NCBI GenBank assembly: GCA_965199975.1
Contig: OZ241340.1
Location: 1,798,001 to 1,862,000 of the forward strand
Origin: JASLDZ01 sp965199975
Lineage (GTDB): Bacteria > Pseudomonadota > Alphaproteobacteria > Caulobacterales > Caulobacteraceae
Reading direction: 5' to 3'
Length of the DNA stretch: 64,000 bases
Positions within the stretch are counted from its first letter, which is position 1; the number at the start of each line of letters is the position of its first letter. A model generated the notes under the pieces. The model saw nothing but the letters and a program-made list of their open reading frames with translations. It made no database searches and was not told the origin of the DNA. Made by a program: the position numbers and the translations under genes. Positions 8,081 to 15,963 of the stretch are shown one piece after another.

Positions 8081-10132
8081 CTAGAAGAGAAGCTTCACGC
8101 CTACGTTGGCCGAGTCGTAGCTTTGGCTGTCGTCGGAGAAGCGGCCGGTGTAGGCGGCGAACACGCTGATGCGCGCATTGATGCGCGCGTTCACGCCCGC
8201 CTCCACCGATCCCCAGCTGTCGGCGGGCGCGTAGCCGGGCATGTCGAAGGTTCCCGGCAGGGTGACGAGGCCGGCGGTGACGGAGCGGCGATGCGCGTCC
8301 CCGTCGTAATCGTACGCCACCTGCACGAAGGGCGAGAGCGTGACGTAGGGCGCGCGCACCGTCGCCTGGGCGCGGGCTCCCACCTCGCCGACCAGCGCCT
8401 CGCGGGTCTGCTCGGCGAAGGTCATGGCGGTCGAGTCGGCGCCGTCCTCGGCGTAGCCGTCGATCCGCACGCGCTCGTAGTGGGCCGAAACGTAGGGGCT
8501 GACCTTGAGGCTCTGGTACAGGTTGTCGAAGCCGAACCACCAGCCCGCGGTCAGGTTGGCGGTGATGTCGCTGCCGCTCGCATCGGCGCGCTCGGCGCGC
8601 GTCGCCACGTCGCCAAGGGCGAACTGGCGCTGGATGTTGCGCACGTCGATGCCGCCGTAGCCCGCCGTGCCGTTCAGGTAGCCGGCGCCACGGTAGAGGT
8701 ACTGGCCGAACACCGTGCCCAGCACCTCCTGGGTGCGGAACTTGAAGGCGTCCGAGCCGAAGTGGGCGAAGCTGTCGCCGAAGGTCAGGGCCGCACCGGC
8801 GGTGATCTCGGGCGAGACGCGATAGTCGAACCCGACCGTGGCGGAGCCGCCGTCGTTGTCGAGACGGGACGTGTAGGCGTCGCGGTCGAAACGCTGCGAC
8901 TGATAGTCGAAGCTGGCGAAGGCGCGAGTGCGGGTTGTGGGATCGGCCCCGTCGAGCGCCATCTCGTCCTGCAGGCGGGTGCGCTGGGCGTAGGAGAAGG
9001 CGAGGGGGGCCTCGGCCAGCAGGGAGACGTAGGCGGGGGCGGTGAGCTCGGCCACGATGGCGGCGCTCACCGCGCGGTCGGCGCCGGTGGAGGGATGCAC
9101 CCCGTCGGCGAACAGGTAACTGAGGTTGGAGCCCGGCGCGATCAGCGTGTTCTGCGTGCAGGTCAGCGAACTGGCCGTGGTGCACGCGGGCGTTACGATG
9201 TTCACGAAGCCGAAGGCGGCCGGGTTCGCCTTAGTCTCTGCGAACAGCAGGTTGGCGTTCACGGGCACGATGCCCGTGCCGATCGTAGTCAATCCGCCCG
9301 TCAGCACCTGGTTGAAGGCGTTGGTCAGGGAGGTGAAGGCCGCGGCGGCGCCGGGCGCGACCTTGTCGGTGGCCTGCGCCGAGGGCGTGCCGCCGATGTC
9401 GGGCAGGTTGAAGACCACCACGTGCTTGGCGCCCGCGGCGTGCAGCTGACCGATGAGCGTCACCTCCTGTGCGGCGGCCGCGGTGACGTTGGTCCCGGCC
9501 TGGTCGGCGGTCTCCACCGACGCAACGCCCACCTGCGCGGCGGCGCCCGCGTTGATCTGCGCCACCACGGCGGCGCGCACGGCGGGCGGCAGGTTCGCCG
9601 GCAGCGCCGCGATCGCCTGGGCCGCGCCCGCGCCGGCGAGGGCGGCGGCGCCATGGTAGAAGATGTCATTGGCGCCCGCCCACACGGTGTAAAGCCGGTT
9701 GGCGTCCAGCGTGGGGTTGGCGGCCAGGTAGCCGGTGATCTGCGTCGTCACCGTCGGCACGCCGGCGGCGGTGCCGGGGGAGTTGGTGGTCACGCCCGAG
9801 CCGCCGTAGGCGTAGTCGCTTCCGCCGATCAGCGAGGGAGCCAGCGGCAGCCCAAAGCGCGCGGCCAGGTTCTCCACGACCACATTGCCCGGGTTGGTGG
9901 TGAACTTCTGGAAGCTGGTCGTGCCGGTGAGGTTGGGCAGGCCTGAGGCCAGGGCGATATCACCGTCATCGCTCAGACTGTCGCCGAACACGGTGATGCC
10001 GGTGAAGGGCGAGGCGCGCACCGCGCCGACGGGAAGCGCGGTGTTGAGCGGCGGCGTCGCTTGCGCATTCGCGCTGGAGGCGAGCGCCAGCGCCGCCAGG
10101 GCGGTTCCAGCCACTATGGTGACCCGCGTCAT
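8081..10132 (-). CDS. GDSL-family esterase/lipase with C-terminal autotransporter beta-barrel
   Basis: This 683-residue type Va autotransporter resembles EstA, displaying a GDSL esterase on the cell surface. A signal peptide (cleavage likely after SANA, residue 23) leads to the passenger. The catalytic Ser52 is in VFGDSLSDDG, the oxyanion Asn in WAGANDIFY, and the Asp/His pair in DGVHPS, giving all blocks of the GDSL (SGNH) family. The final 280 residues form the barrel, beginning around FASFDYQSQRFDRD and ending in alternating residues with a terminal Phe (VGVKLLF), the signal for outer-membrane insertion. An ATG at 10162 is possible, but the one at 10132 gives a proper signal peptide. It sits between nusG and fadL, which is not the usual context of this locus. 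Confidence 0.9.
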   Translation of the reverse strand: MTRVTIVAGTALAALALASSANAQATPPLNTALPVGAVRASPFTGITVFGDSLSDDGDIALASGLPNLTGTTSFQKFTTNPGNVVVENLAARFGLPLAPSLIGGSDYAYGGSGVTTNSPGTAAGVPTVTTQITGYLAANPTLDANRLYTVWAGANDIFYHGAAALAGAGAAQAIAALPANLPPAVRAAVVAQINAGAAAQVGVASVETADQAGTNVTAAAAQEVTLIGQLHAAGAKHVVVFNLPDIGGTPSAQATDKVAPGAAAAFTSLTNAFNQVLTGGLTTIGTGIVPVNANLLFAETKANPAAFGFVNIVTPACTTASSLTCTQNTLIAPGSNLSYLFADGVHPSTGADRAVSAAIVAELTAPAYVSLLAEAPLAFSYAQRTRLQDEMALDGADPTTRTRAFASFDYQSQRFDRDAYTSRLDNDGGSATVGFDYRVSPEITAGAALTFGDSFAHFGSDAFKFRTQEVLGTVFGQYLYRGAGYLNGTAGYGGIDVRNIQRQFALGDVATRAERADASGSDITANLTAGWWFGFDNLYQSLKVSPYVSAHYERVRIDGYAEDGADSTAMTFAEQTREALVGEVGARAQATVRAPYVTLSPFVQVAYDYDGDAHRRSVTAGLVTLPGTFDMPGYAPADSWGSVEAGVNARINARISVFAAYTGRFSDDSQSYDSANVGVKLLF

Positions 10133-10446
10133 CGCGCGTTCTCCCCTACTTCGACCGCGCATATCGTCTGGCGGCGGAGCAGGCTTTGGCGGGGCGATGC
10201 GCAGCCCGTCAATGCATGGCGACCTGCGAAGGTCGGGCCGCGTAGCGGGTGTGGCCCTCGCGCCGCAGGCGAACGCGGCTTCCCTTACGTCACCTGTGGC
10301 GCGAAGGCCGCGTATGGCGCCTCCCGCGCGCGCGGACCGGCTCCACCGCCTTCCCCCACGACGATCGCCGGTTCATGAGCGCCGCCCAATTCCGGCGCCC
10401 GACCGCGCGTTCCGTGGGTCGAGGCCGCCGGCCGGAGTCTCGCGCC
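10133..10446. other. Intergenic region between divergent esterase and fadL genes, with an inverted repeat
   Basis: No gene is visible in 314 bp, which must hold the promoters of both divergent genes. It carries an inverted repeat with 12-bp arms and one mismatch (GGCCCTCGCGCC at 10253-10264 and GGCGCGAAGGCC at 10298-10309, 33-bp spacer). I see no clear -35/-10 pair. Confidence 0.4.
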
Positions 10447-11748
10447 ATGCGCCCCTGCACGCTGCTGTTTACGGGCCTCGCCGCCTCCGCCCTGCTCAGC
10501 GCCACGGCGCCTGCGTTCGCCGGCGGGTTCTACCTGCAGGAGCAGTCGGTGAAGGGCCTGGGCCGGGCGTATTCGGGCGAGGCGTCGGATACCGGCGCCG
10601 AAAGCCTGTGGTGGAACCCCGCGGCCATCGCCCAGGTGCAGGGCGTCGAGGTGGTCAGCGGCGCCCATGCGGTGCTCACCAGCGTGAAGGACTACGACTC
10701 CGGCTCCACCATCAGCCGCCCCGGCCAGGCGACGCGGCCGGTGGGTGGCGACCCGCGGGTCGACGATCCGGTGCTGTTCGGCGTGGTGCCCAACGGCGAC
10801 GCAGCCTGGCGCATCAACGACCATCTTGCGGTGGGGCTGGCGATCAGCTCGCCCTTCAACTTCATCACGAAGAATCCGACGTCGAGCTGGGCGCGATACG
10901 AGGGCGAGAAGTCGCTGCTCTTCAACCTCGACTTCCAGCCGACCATCGCAGTGCACCTGAACCGCTTCTTCGATCTTGGGGCGGGGCTCGATATCCAATA
11001 TATCGACGCCACACTCACCAACGCCGTGCCCAACCTCTCGCCGCTGCTGCCCGACGGCCAGCAGAGCCTGTCGGGTGACGGGTGGGACCTGGGCTATGTG
11101 GTGGGCGCTCAGCTGCACCCAAACGACCGGCTGACCTTCGGCCTCTCCTATCGCTCGGGGATAAAGCACGACCTGTCGGGCACGCTGCAGCTGAGCGCGC
11201 TGCAGGGCACGCCGGCGGCGGTGAACGTGACCGATCCCAACGCCACGGCCAACTTCCGCACGCCCTGGATCGCCACCCTGGGCGCTCGCTGGCGCGCCAC
11301 CGACCGACTGGCGCTCAGCGCGCAGGTCCAGCATTTCGGCTGGAGCGACTTCGACACCATCAAGGTCGCCTCGGTGGCCGGCGCCTCGAGCGTCCCGCAG
11401 AACTATCGCGACACCACCAACGTGGGCGTGGGCGCCGACTACGACGTGACCCGCCGCTGGACGGTGCGCGCGGGCGTGCAGTACGATCCCACACCCACCC
11501 CAGATGTCGGCCGCACCGTGCGCGTGCCCGACAGCGACCGCTTCCTGTTCACCGCGGGCACGACCATCCGGGCCACGCCTCGCCTCTCTCTGGATCTCGC
11601 CGCTGGCTACATCGACTTCGAGGGGGCCCACGTCTCCAGCCGCGCCGACGCCTTCGCCGGCACGGCCGCCTACACGCCCGTCAATATTCAAGGCGACGTC
11701 TCGGGCGAGGGCGTGCTGCTCTCGGCCGGCGCACGGATGAGCTTCTAG
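10447..11748 (+). CDS. FadL/TodX-family outer-membrane transport protein
   Basis: This 433-residue outer-membrane beta-barrel belongs to the FadL family, which takes up long-chain fatty acids and other hydrophobic compounds. The signal peptide is clear (MRPCTLLFTGLAASALL with cleavage after PAFA), and the mature protein starts GGFYLQEQSVKGLGRAYSGEAS, matching the FadL hatch region, followed by the family hallmark ESLWWNPAA. Later barrel strands include FGLSYRSGIKHDL and a terminal Phe (GARMSF). The ATG at 10447 is preferred over the upstream ATG at 10375, which would add 24 residues ahead of the signal peptide. The divergent neighbour is a surface esterase, so the two could release and import fatty acids together; this pairing is inference. 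Confidence 0.92.
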   Translation: MRPCTLLFTGLAASALLSATAPAFAGGFYLQEQSVKGLGRAYSGEASDTGAESLWWNPAAIAQVQGVEVVSGAHAVLTSVKDYDSGSTISRPGQATRPVGGDPRVDDPVLFGVVPNGDAAWRINDHLAVGLAISSPFNFITKNPTSSWARYEGEKSLLFNLDFQPTIAVHLNRFFDLGAGLDIQYIDATLTNAVPNLSPLLPDGQQSLSGDGWDLGYVVGAQLHPNDRLTFGLSYRSGIKHDLSGTLQLSALQGTPAAVNVTDPNATANFRTPWIATLGARWRATDRLALSAQVQHFGWSDFDTIKVASVAGASSVPQNYRDTTNVGVGADYDVTRRWTVRAGVQYDPTPTPDVGRTVRVPDSDRFLFTAGTTIRATPRLSLDLAAGYIDFEGAHVSSRADAFAGTAAYTPVNIQGDVSGEGVLLSAGARMSF

Positions 11749-11829
11749 GCCGGGGCTCGCCCGCGACAGCGGCCCTTCCACCGACGCGGCCATTGCGCTA
11801 TCAGCGCCGCCTTCCGCGCCTTCGGGTGT

Positions 11830-11865
11830 GGATGAAATCCGTGGGAGGGGCTGCCCGCACCACGG
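11830..11865 (+). promoter_or_regulatory. Putative ribosomal protein L1 binding site in the rplK-rplA leader
   Basis: A hairpin closed by CCGTGG (11839-11844) and CCACGG (11860-11865), with GTGGGAG on the 5' side and GATGAAAT just before it, lies 47 bp upstream of rplK. GTGGGAG, ACCAC and TGAAAT are elements of the L1 site in 23S rRNA (helices 76-78), and L1 represses its own operon through a mimic of that site. The match is by eye and not folded computationally. Confidence 0.5.
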
Positions 11866-11911
11866 CCGCATAGGCGCCTGAGACACGGCGTCGTTCAAAC
11901 GGAGACCAGCC

Positions 11912-12340
11912 ATGGCCAAGAAGGTCCTGGGATACATCAAGCTGCAGGTGAAGGCCGGCTCAGCTACGCCTTCGCCCCCTATCGGGCCGGCGCTCGGCCA
12001 GCGCGGCGTCAACATCATGGGCTTCTGCAAGGAGTTCAACGCGCGCACGGCCGAGATGGAGAAGGGCACCCCCCTGCCGACGGTGATCACCGTCTACCAG
12101 GACAAGTCGTTCACCTTCGTCACCAAGACGCCGCCGGCGACCTTCTTCATCAAGCAGGCCACCAAGCTGACCTCGGGCTCAAAAGAGCCGGGCAAGTCTG
12201 TGGTGGGTCGGATCACGCGCGAGCAGCTGCGTGACATCGCACAGAAGAAGATGAAGGATCTCAACGCCAACGATATCGAGCAGGCGGCCAAGATCATCGA
12301 AGGCTCCGCCCGCTCGATGGGCCTGGAAGTGGTGGGGTAA
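11912..12340 (+). CDS. rplK: 50S ribosomal protein L11
   Basis: L11 forms the GTPase-associated centre with 23S rRNA. The 142-residue protein is canonical: GYIKLQVKAGSATPSPPIGPALGQ at the N-terminus (the proline-rich hinge targeted by thiostrepton) and the RNA-binding C-terminal domain including GSARSMGLEVVG. An RBS GGAGAC stands 6 bases before the ATG. It is co-transcribed with rplA, 5 bp downstream. The gene lacks its usual upstream neighbour nusG. Confidence 0.98.
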   Translation: MAKKVLGYIKLQVKAGSATPSPPIGPALGQRGVNIMGFCKEFNARTAEMEKGTPLPTVITVYQDKSFTFVTKTPPATFFIKQATKLTSGSKEPGKSVVGRITREQLRDIAQKKMKDLNANDIEQAAKIIEGSARSMGLEVVG

Positions 12341-12345
12341 GGACC

Positions 12346-13050
12346 ATGGCCAAGACGACCGAACCCAAGCTGACCAAGCGCCAGCAGACCTTTACCGCCC
12401 CGGGCGAGACAGCCTACGCGGTCGACGAAGCCATCAAGCTCGTGAAGGCCAATGCGAAGGCCAAGTTCGACGAGACCGTGGAGATGAGCGTAAATCTGGG
12501 CGTTGATCCGCGCCATGCGGACCAGCAGGTGCGCGGCGTGGTCAACCTGCCGTCCGGCACCGGCAAGGACGTGAAGGTCGCCGTCTTCGCCCGCGGCGCG
12601 CAGGCCGAGGCCGCCACCGCCGCCGGCGCGGAAGTGGTGGGCGCCGAGGACCTCGTGCAGCGCGTGCAGGAGGGCTTCATGGACTTCGACCGCGTGATCG
12701 CCTCGCCCGACATGATGGCCCTGGTCGGCCGACTGGGTAAGGTGCTGGGTCCGCGCGGCCTGATGCCCAATCCCAAGGTCGGCACCGTCACCCCCAACGT
12801 CGCCCAGGCCGTCAAGGACGCGAAGGGCGGCGCGGTGGAGTTCCGCGTGGAGAAGGCCGGCATCGTGCACGCGGGCGTAGGTAAGGCCTCCTTCACCGAG
12901 GAGGCGCTGGCCGCCAACGTGAAGGCGCTGATAGAGGCGCTGAACCGCTCCAAGCCCTCGGGCGCCAAGGGGACCTACGTGAAGAAGGTGTCGCTGAGCT
13001 CCACGATGGGTCCGGGCGTGCGGGTGGATATGGCCAGCTTCGGCGGCTGA
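12346..13050 (+). CDS. rplA: 50S ribosomal protein L1
   Basis: L1 forms the mobile stalk near the ribosomal E site and represses its own operon. The 234-residue protein shows the usual VEMSVNLGVDPRHADQQVRGVVNLP block, the GLMPNPKVGTVT motif and a normal end. It follows rplK by 5 bp. In many bacteria rplJ and rplL come next; here a strong hairpin follows and those genes are not in this window, so the operon appears to be only rplK-rplA. Confidence 0.98.
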   Translation: MAKTTEPKLTKRQQTFTAPGETAYAVDEAIKLVKANAKAKFDETVEMSVNLGVDPRHADQQVRGVVNLPSGTGKDVKVAVFARGAQAEAATAAGAEVVGAEDLVQRVQEGFMDFDRVIASPDMMALVGRLGKVLGPRGLMPNPKVGTVTPNVAQAVKDAKGGAVEFRVEKAGIVHAGVGKASFTEEALAANVKALIEALNRSKPSGAKGTYVKKVSLSSTMGPGVRVDMASFGG

Positions 13051-13071
13051 TCGTTCTCGAGCAACGGTGTT

Positions 13072-13105
13072 GAAGAGGGCGGTCTTTGAAAGGGCCGCCC
13101 TCTTC
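13072..13105 (+). terminator. Intrinsic terminator after rplA
   Basis: An 11-bp perfect stem, GAAGAGGGCGG (13072-13082) with CCGCCCTCTTC (13095-13105), starts 21 bp after the rplA stop. The downstream tract (TGCGTTTGG) is only weakly T-rich, so Rho-independent release is plausible but not certain. Confidence 0.75.
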
Positions 13106-13144
13106 TGCGTTTGGAAGGTGCGTGTGTCCTTGTCTCAGCGGTGA

Positions 13145-13579
13145 GCTGAGCGCCACCGCTGACGGGCCGCATCAAGGCACGCCTTCGGCTCTCCGGCCTT
13201 GACCCGCCCCGCCCTCGGCGGCTGACCGGAGCGGTCGGGACGCTGAGCGTCCCGGTGGTTTTTCGACTTGGCCTGCGGCCGCGTCGAACACTGAGCAGCA
13301 CCTGCCGCCGTTTGGCGACGCCACCTCTTTTTGAGCTTCGGGCGCAGCAACTGGCATCCCGCCGGCGGTCACTCCGCCAGCTCCCGCCTTCCAGCGGCAA
13401 GCGGTTCACCTGTCGCATGCTGCCCTCACCACCAACTGCGGCAGGCCGCAGCCCAGTGTTCGACGCGGGCCGCAGGCCAAGTCGAAGACCTATAGGGACG
13501 CCCTGCGTCCCGACCCCCTCAGGACGCCGCCGCGCGCAGGGCGGGTCAAGGCCGAAGAGCCGAAGGCGTGCCTCGACGC
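13145..13579. repeat. Long imperfect inverted repeat built from a dispersed two-hairpin element
   Basis: Arms at 13169-13315 and 13432-13579 (about 147 bp each) are inverted copies of each other with scattered mismatches and small gaps, around a 116-bp centre. Each arm contains the same modules: a TCAAGGC ... GCCTTGA stem around a TTCGGCTC core, a GACCCGCCC block, a GGGACGC-TGA-GCGTCCC type hairpin, and a CGACTTGGCCTGCGG block. The left copy starts with GCTGAGCGCCACCGC at 13145. A third partial copy lies at 47345-47450. No credible coding frame spans the region, so 13106-13714 is repeat plus unassigned sequence. Confidence 0.8.
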
Positions 13580-13714
13580 AACCGAGCACGGCGGCATGAC
13601 CTCACCGATGAGACTCCGGAAACACCCGGCGCAGCCGGCGCGGAACGCACCGCCCGCGTTTGCACCCGCGCCCACCCCGCCCTATGTGGCGCATCCCCAT
13701 TCCACAGGTGATCA

Positions 13715-14840
13715 ATGAGAGCGGATGTCGAGGCCCTCGCGGCCGACATCGAGCAGAGCACAGCTCTGCTCAGGAGGCGTCTTTGACTGGGAGCCTGCGC
13801 TCCGCCGTCTCGACGAACTGAACGCGCGGGTCGAGGACCCGGCGCTGTGGGATAGGCCTGACGACGCGCAGGCTGTGATGCGCGAGCGCACCCGTCTGGC
13901 CGACAGCATCGCCGCCGTGAAGGCGCTCGAGCAGGAAGGCGCCGACGCCGTCGAGCTGGCGGAGCTGGCCGAGATGGAGGGCGACGAGAGCGTCGGCGAC
14001 GAGGCCGCGGCGGCCTTGCGCGGCCTCAAGGCGAGGGCGGCTCGAGCGGAGCTGGAGGCGCTGCTCTCCGGCGAGGCCGACGCCAACGACGCCTTCGTGG
14101 AGATCAACTCCGGCGCCGGCGGCACCGAGAGCGCCGACTGGGCGCTGATGCTCATGCGCATGTACTCGCGCTGGGCGCAGGCCCACGGCATGAGCGTGGA
14201 GGTGCTGGAGGAGACGCCGGGCGAGCAGGCCGGCATCAAGTCGGCCACCCTGCAGGTGAAGGGCCCCAACGCCTACGGCTGGCTGAAGACCGAGAGCGGG
14301 GTGCATCGCCTCGTGCGCATCTCGCCTTACGACAGCTCGGCGCGGCGCCACACGAGCTTCGCCTCCATCGGCGTGTCGCCGGTGGTGGACGACGCCATCG
14401 TCATCGACATCAACCCGTCGGACGTGCGCACCGACACCTACAGAGCCTCGGGCGCGGGCGGCCAGCACATCAACAAGACCGACTCGGCCGTGCGCCTGAC
14501 CCACATCCCGACCAACATCGTGGTCGCCTGCCAGATGGGCCGCTCGCAGCACCAGAACCGCGAGGAGGCCTGGAAGATGCTGCGCGCGCGCATGTACGAG
14601 GCCGAGCTGCAGAAGCGCGAAGCCGCCTCTCAGGCGCTGGCCGACGCCAAGACCGACATCGGCTGGGGCCACCAGATCAGGAGCTATGTGCTGCAGCCGT
14701 ACCAGATGGTGAAGGACCTGCGCACCGAGGTTGAGACCAGCGACACGCAGGGCGTGCTCGACGGTGACCTTGACGCCTTCATGGGCGCCTCGCTGGCGCA
14801 GCGCGTGGGCGTGACCCGCGACGCGGAGGCGGAGGCCTGA
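13715..14840 (+). CDS. prfB: Peptide chain release factor 2, expressed through a programmed +1 frameshift
   Basis: RF2 recognises UGA and UAA and triggers peptide release. The reading frame opens at the ATG at 13715 (MRADVEALAADIEQSTALL, matching alphaproteobacterial RF2 N-termini) and meets an in-frame TGA at 13784 after 23 codons. The remainder continues in the +1 frame from 13785 (DWEPALRRLDELNARVEDP) to the stop at 14838-14840. The full product, 13715-13783 joined to 13785-14840, has 374 residues, the normal length. The catalytic GGQ motif (GAGGQHINKTDSAV) and the peptide anticodon region SPYDSSARRHTSF are present. A call that starts at 13725 in the second frame gives a wrong N-terminus. 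arsC follows after 3 bp. Confidence 0.97.
13772..13787 (+). promoter_or_regulatory. prfB recoding signal (internal Shine-Dalgarno, CTT TGA C slip site)
   Basis: AGGAGG (13772-13777), three bases (CGT), then CTT-TGA-C (13781-13787). The layout matches the classic RF2 autoregulatory site: the Shine-Dalgarno-like sequence lies three bases before the slippery CTT, TGA is slow when RF2 is scarce, and C follows the stop. Low RF2 therefore raises frameshifting and RF2 synthesis. Confidence 0.95.
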
Positions 14841-14843
14841 GCC

Positions 14844-15194
14844 GTGGCGCATGAGGCCGAGCCGGTGGTGATCTACCACAACCCCGGCTGCGCCACCTCG
14901 CGCGGCGTGCTGGACGCCATCCGCGCCCGGGGGATAGAGCCACAGGTGGTGCGCTACCTGCAGACGGGCTTCACCCGTGCGCGCCTGCTCATGCTGTTGG
15001 ACGCCCTGGCGTTGACGCCCTGCAACCTCCTGCGCGGCCGCCACGAGCTGTCCGCGGCTTTGGCGGAAAAGGACGACGCAACGATCCTGGCCGCCATGGT
15101 GGCCGATCCGTCGCTGGTGGAGCGCCCAATCGTCACCACCGCCAAAGGCGCGGCGGTGTGCCGGCCCGGTTCTAAGCTGGCCGCGATCCTCTGA
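14844..15194 (+). CDS. arsC: Arsenate reductase, ArsC glutaredoxin-type
   Basis: A 116-residue thioredoxin-fold protein of the ArsC/YffB family. True ArsC reduces arsenate to arsenite with glutaredoxin. The catalytic motif HNPGCATSRG (HX3CX3R) is present, and the arginines that hold the oxyanion in E. coli ArsC have counterparts in LLRGRHEL, VERPIV and VCRPGSK. Length is shorter than plasmid ArsC (141) and close to chromosomal forms. There is no arsR, acr3 or arsB nearby, so a dedicated arsenic operon is not indicated. It follows prfB by 3 bp and its stop overlaps the probable start of the exonuclease III gene. Confidence 0.88.
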   Translation: MAHEAEPVVIYHNPGCATSRGVLDAIRARGIEPQVVRYLQTGFTRARLLMLLDALALTPCNLLRGRHELSAALAEKDDATILAAMVADPSLVERPIVTTAKGAAVCRPGSKLAAIL

Positions 15195-15961
15195 GGATCG
15201 CCACCTTCAACGTCAACGGCGTGAACCGTCGTCTGCCCAACCTCCTGGCCTGGCTAGAGGCGACCCGCCCCGACGCGGTGGCCCTGCAGGAGATCAAGTG
15301 CCACGACGCCGACTTCCCGGCGGCCGCGCTGGAGCGCGCCGGCTACGGCGCCGCCTGGCGAGGTCAGGGGGCGCACCATGGCGTTGCCGTCCTCGCACGC
15401 GGCGCCCGGCCGGTGGTGGTGCGCCGTGAGCTGCCCGGCGATCCCGCCGACCGCGAGGCGCGTTACCTGGAGGCGGCGGTGGACGGCGTGCTGGTCGCCT
15501 GCCTCTACTTGCCCAACGGCAATCCGCAGCCCGGGCCGAAGTTCGCCTACAAGCTCGCCTGGTTCGACCGGCTGCTGGCCCACGCCGCCACCCTGCGAGC
15601 GAGCGGCGCGCCGGCGGTGCTGGCGGGCGACTTCAACGTCGTGCCCACGGATGGCGACATCTACGATCCGAAGAGTTGGCGCACCAACGCGCTGCTGCAG
15701 CCCGAGCCCCGCGCTCGCTATGCGCAACTGCTGGGTGAGGGCTGGACGGATGCGCTGGGCGACCTGCACCCGGGAGAGCCCGTCTTCACCTTCTGGGCCT
15801 ATCTGCGCGACAGCTGGCCGCGCGACGCCGGCATGCGGCTCGATCACCTGTTGCTCTCCCCCGCTCTCCTGCCGCGCCTGGTAGAGGCCGGCGTCGACCG
15901 TGTCGTGCGCGGCGAGCCGGAAGCCAGTGACCATGCGCCGGTGTGGATCGAGCTGGCTTGA
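15191..15961 (+). CDS. xth: Exodeoxyribonuclease III, probable CTG start
   Basis: Exonuclease III/AP endonuclease cleaves abasic sites and trims 3' ends in base excision repair. Family motifs are complete: RIATFNVNGV at the start (metal-site Asn), ALQEIKC (catalytic Glu), AGDFNVVP, and the terminal SDHAPVWIEL (catalytic His). No ATG, GTG or TTG exists between an in-frame TAA at 15173 and the FNVNG strand; the codon aligned with the usual Met is CTG at 15191, overlapping the arsC stop (CTGA). The next GTG at 15221 would delete the metal-binding strand. Translation probably depends on coupling with arsC. Length 256 residues is normal. Confidence 0.88.
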   Translation: MRIATFNVNGVNRRLPNLLAWLEATRPDAVALQEIKCHDADFPAAALERAGYGAAWRGQGAHHGVAVLARGARPVVVRRELPGDPADREARYLEAAVDGVLVACLYLPNGNPQPGPKFAYKLAWFDRLLAHAATLRASGAPAVLAGDFNVVPTDGDIYDPKSWRTNALLQPEPRARYAQLLGEGWTDALGDLHPGEPVFTFWAYLRDSWPRDAGMRLDHLLLSPALLPRLVEAGVDRVVRGEPEASDHAPVWIELA

Positions 15962-15963
15962 GC

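Noticed and set aside
8030..9946. 638-codon plus-strand frame opposite the autotransporter
   Set aside because: Composition is that of an antisense shadow (many Val, Gly, Arg and His), and the minus-strand product has a signal peptide, catalytic motifs and a barrel.
12975..13589. Minus-strand 204-codon frame covering the inverted repeat
   Set aside because: It spans two arms of the repeat and the end of rplA, and translates to low-complexity Arg-rich sequence.
14844..15194. Arsenic-resistance operon
   Set aside because: arsC is present but no arsR, acr3, arsB or arsH is nearby, so it is likely a housekeeping ArsC-family gene.
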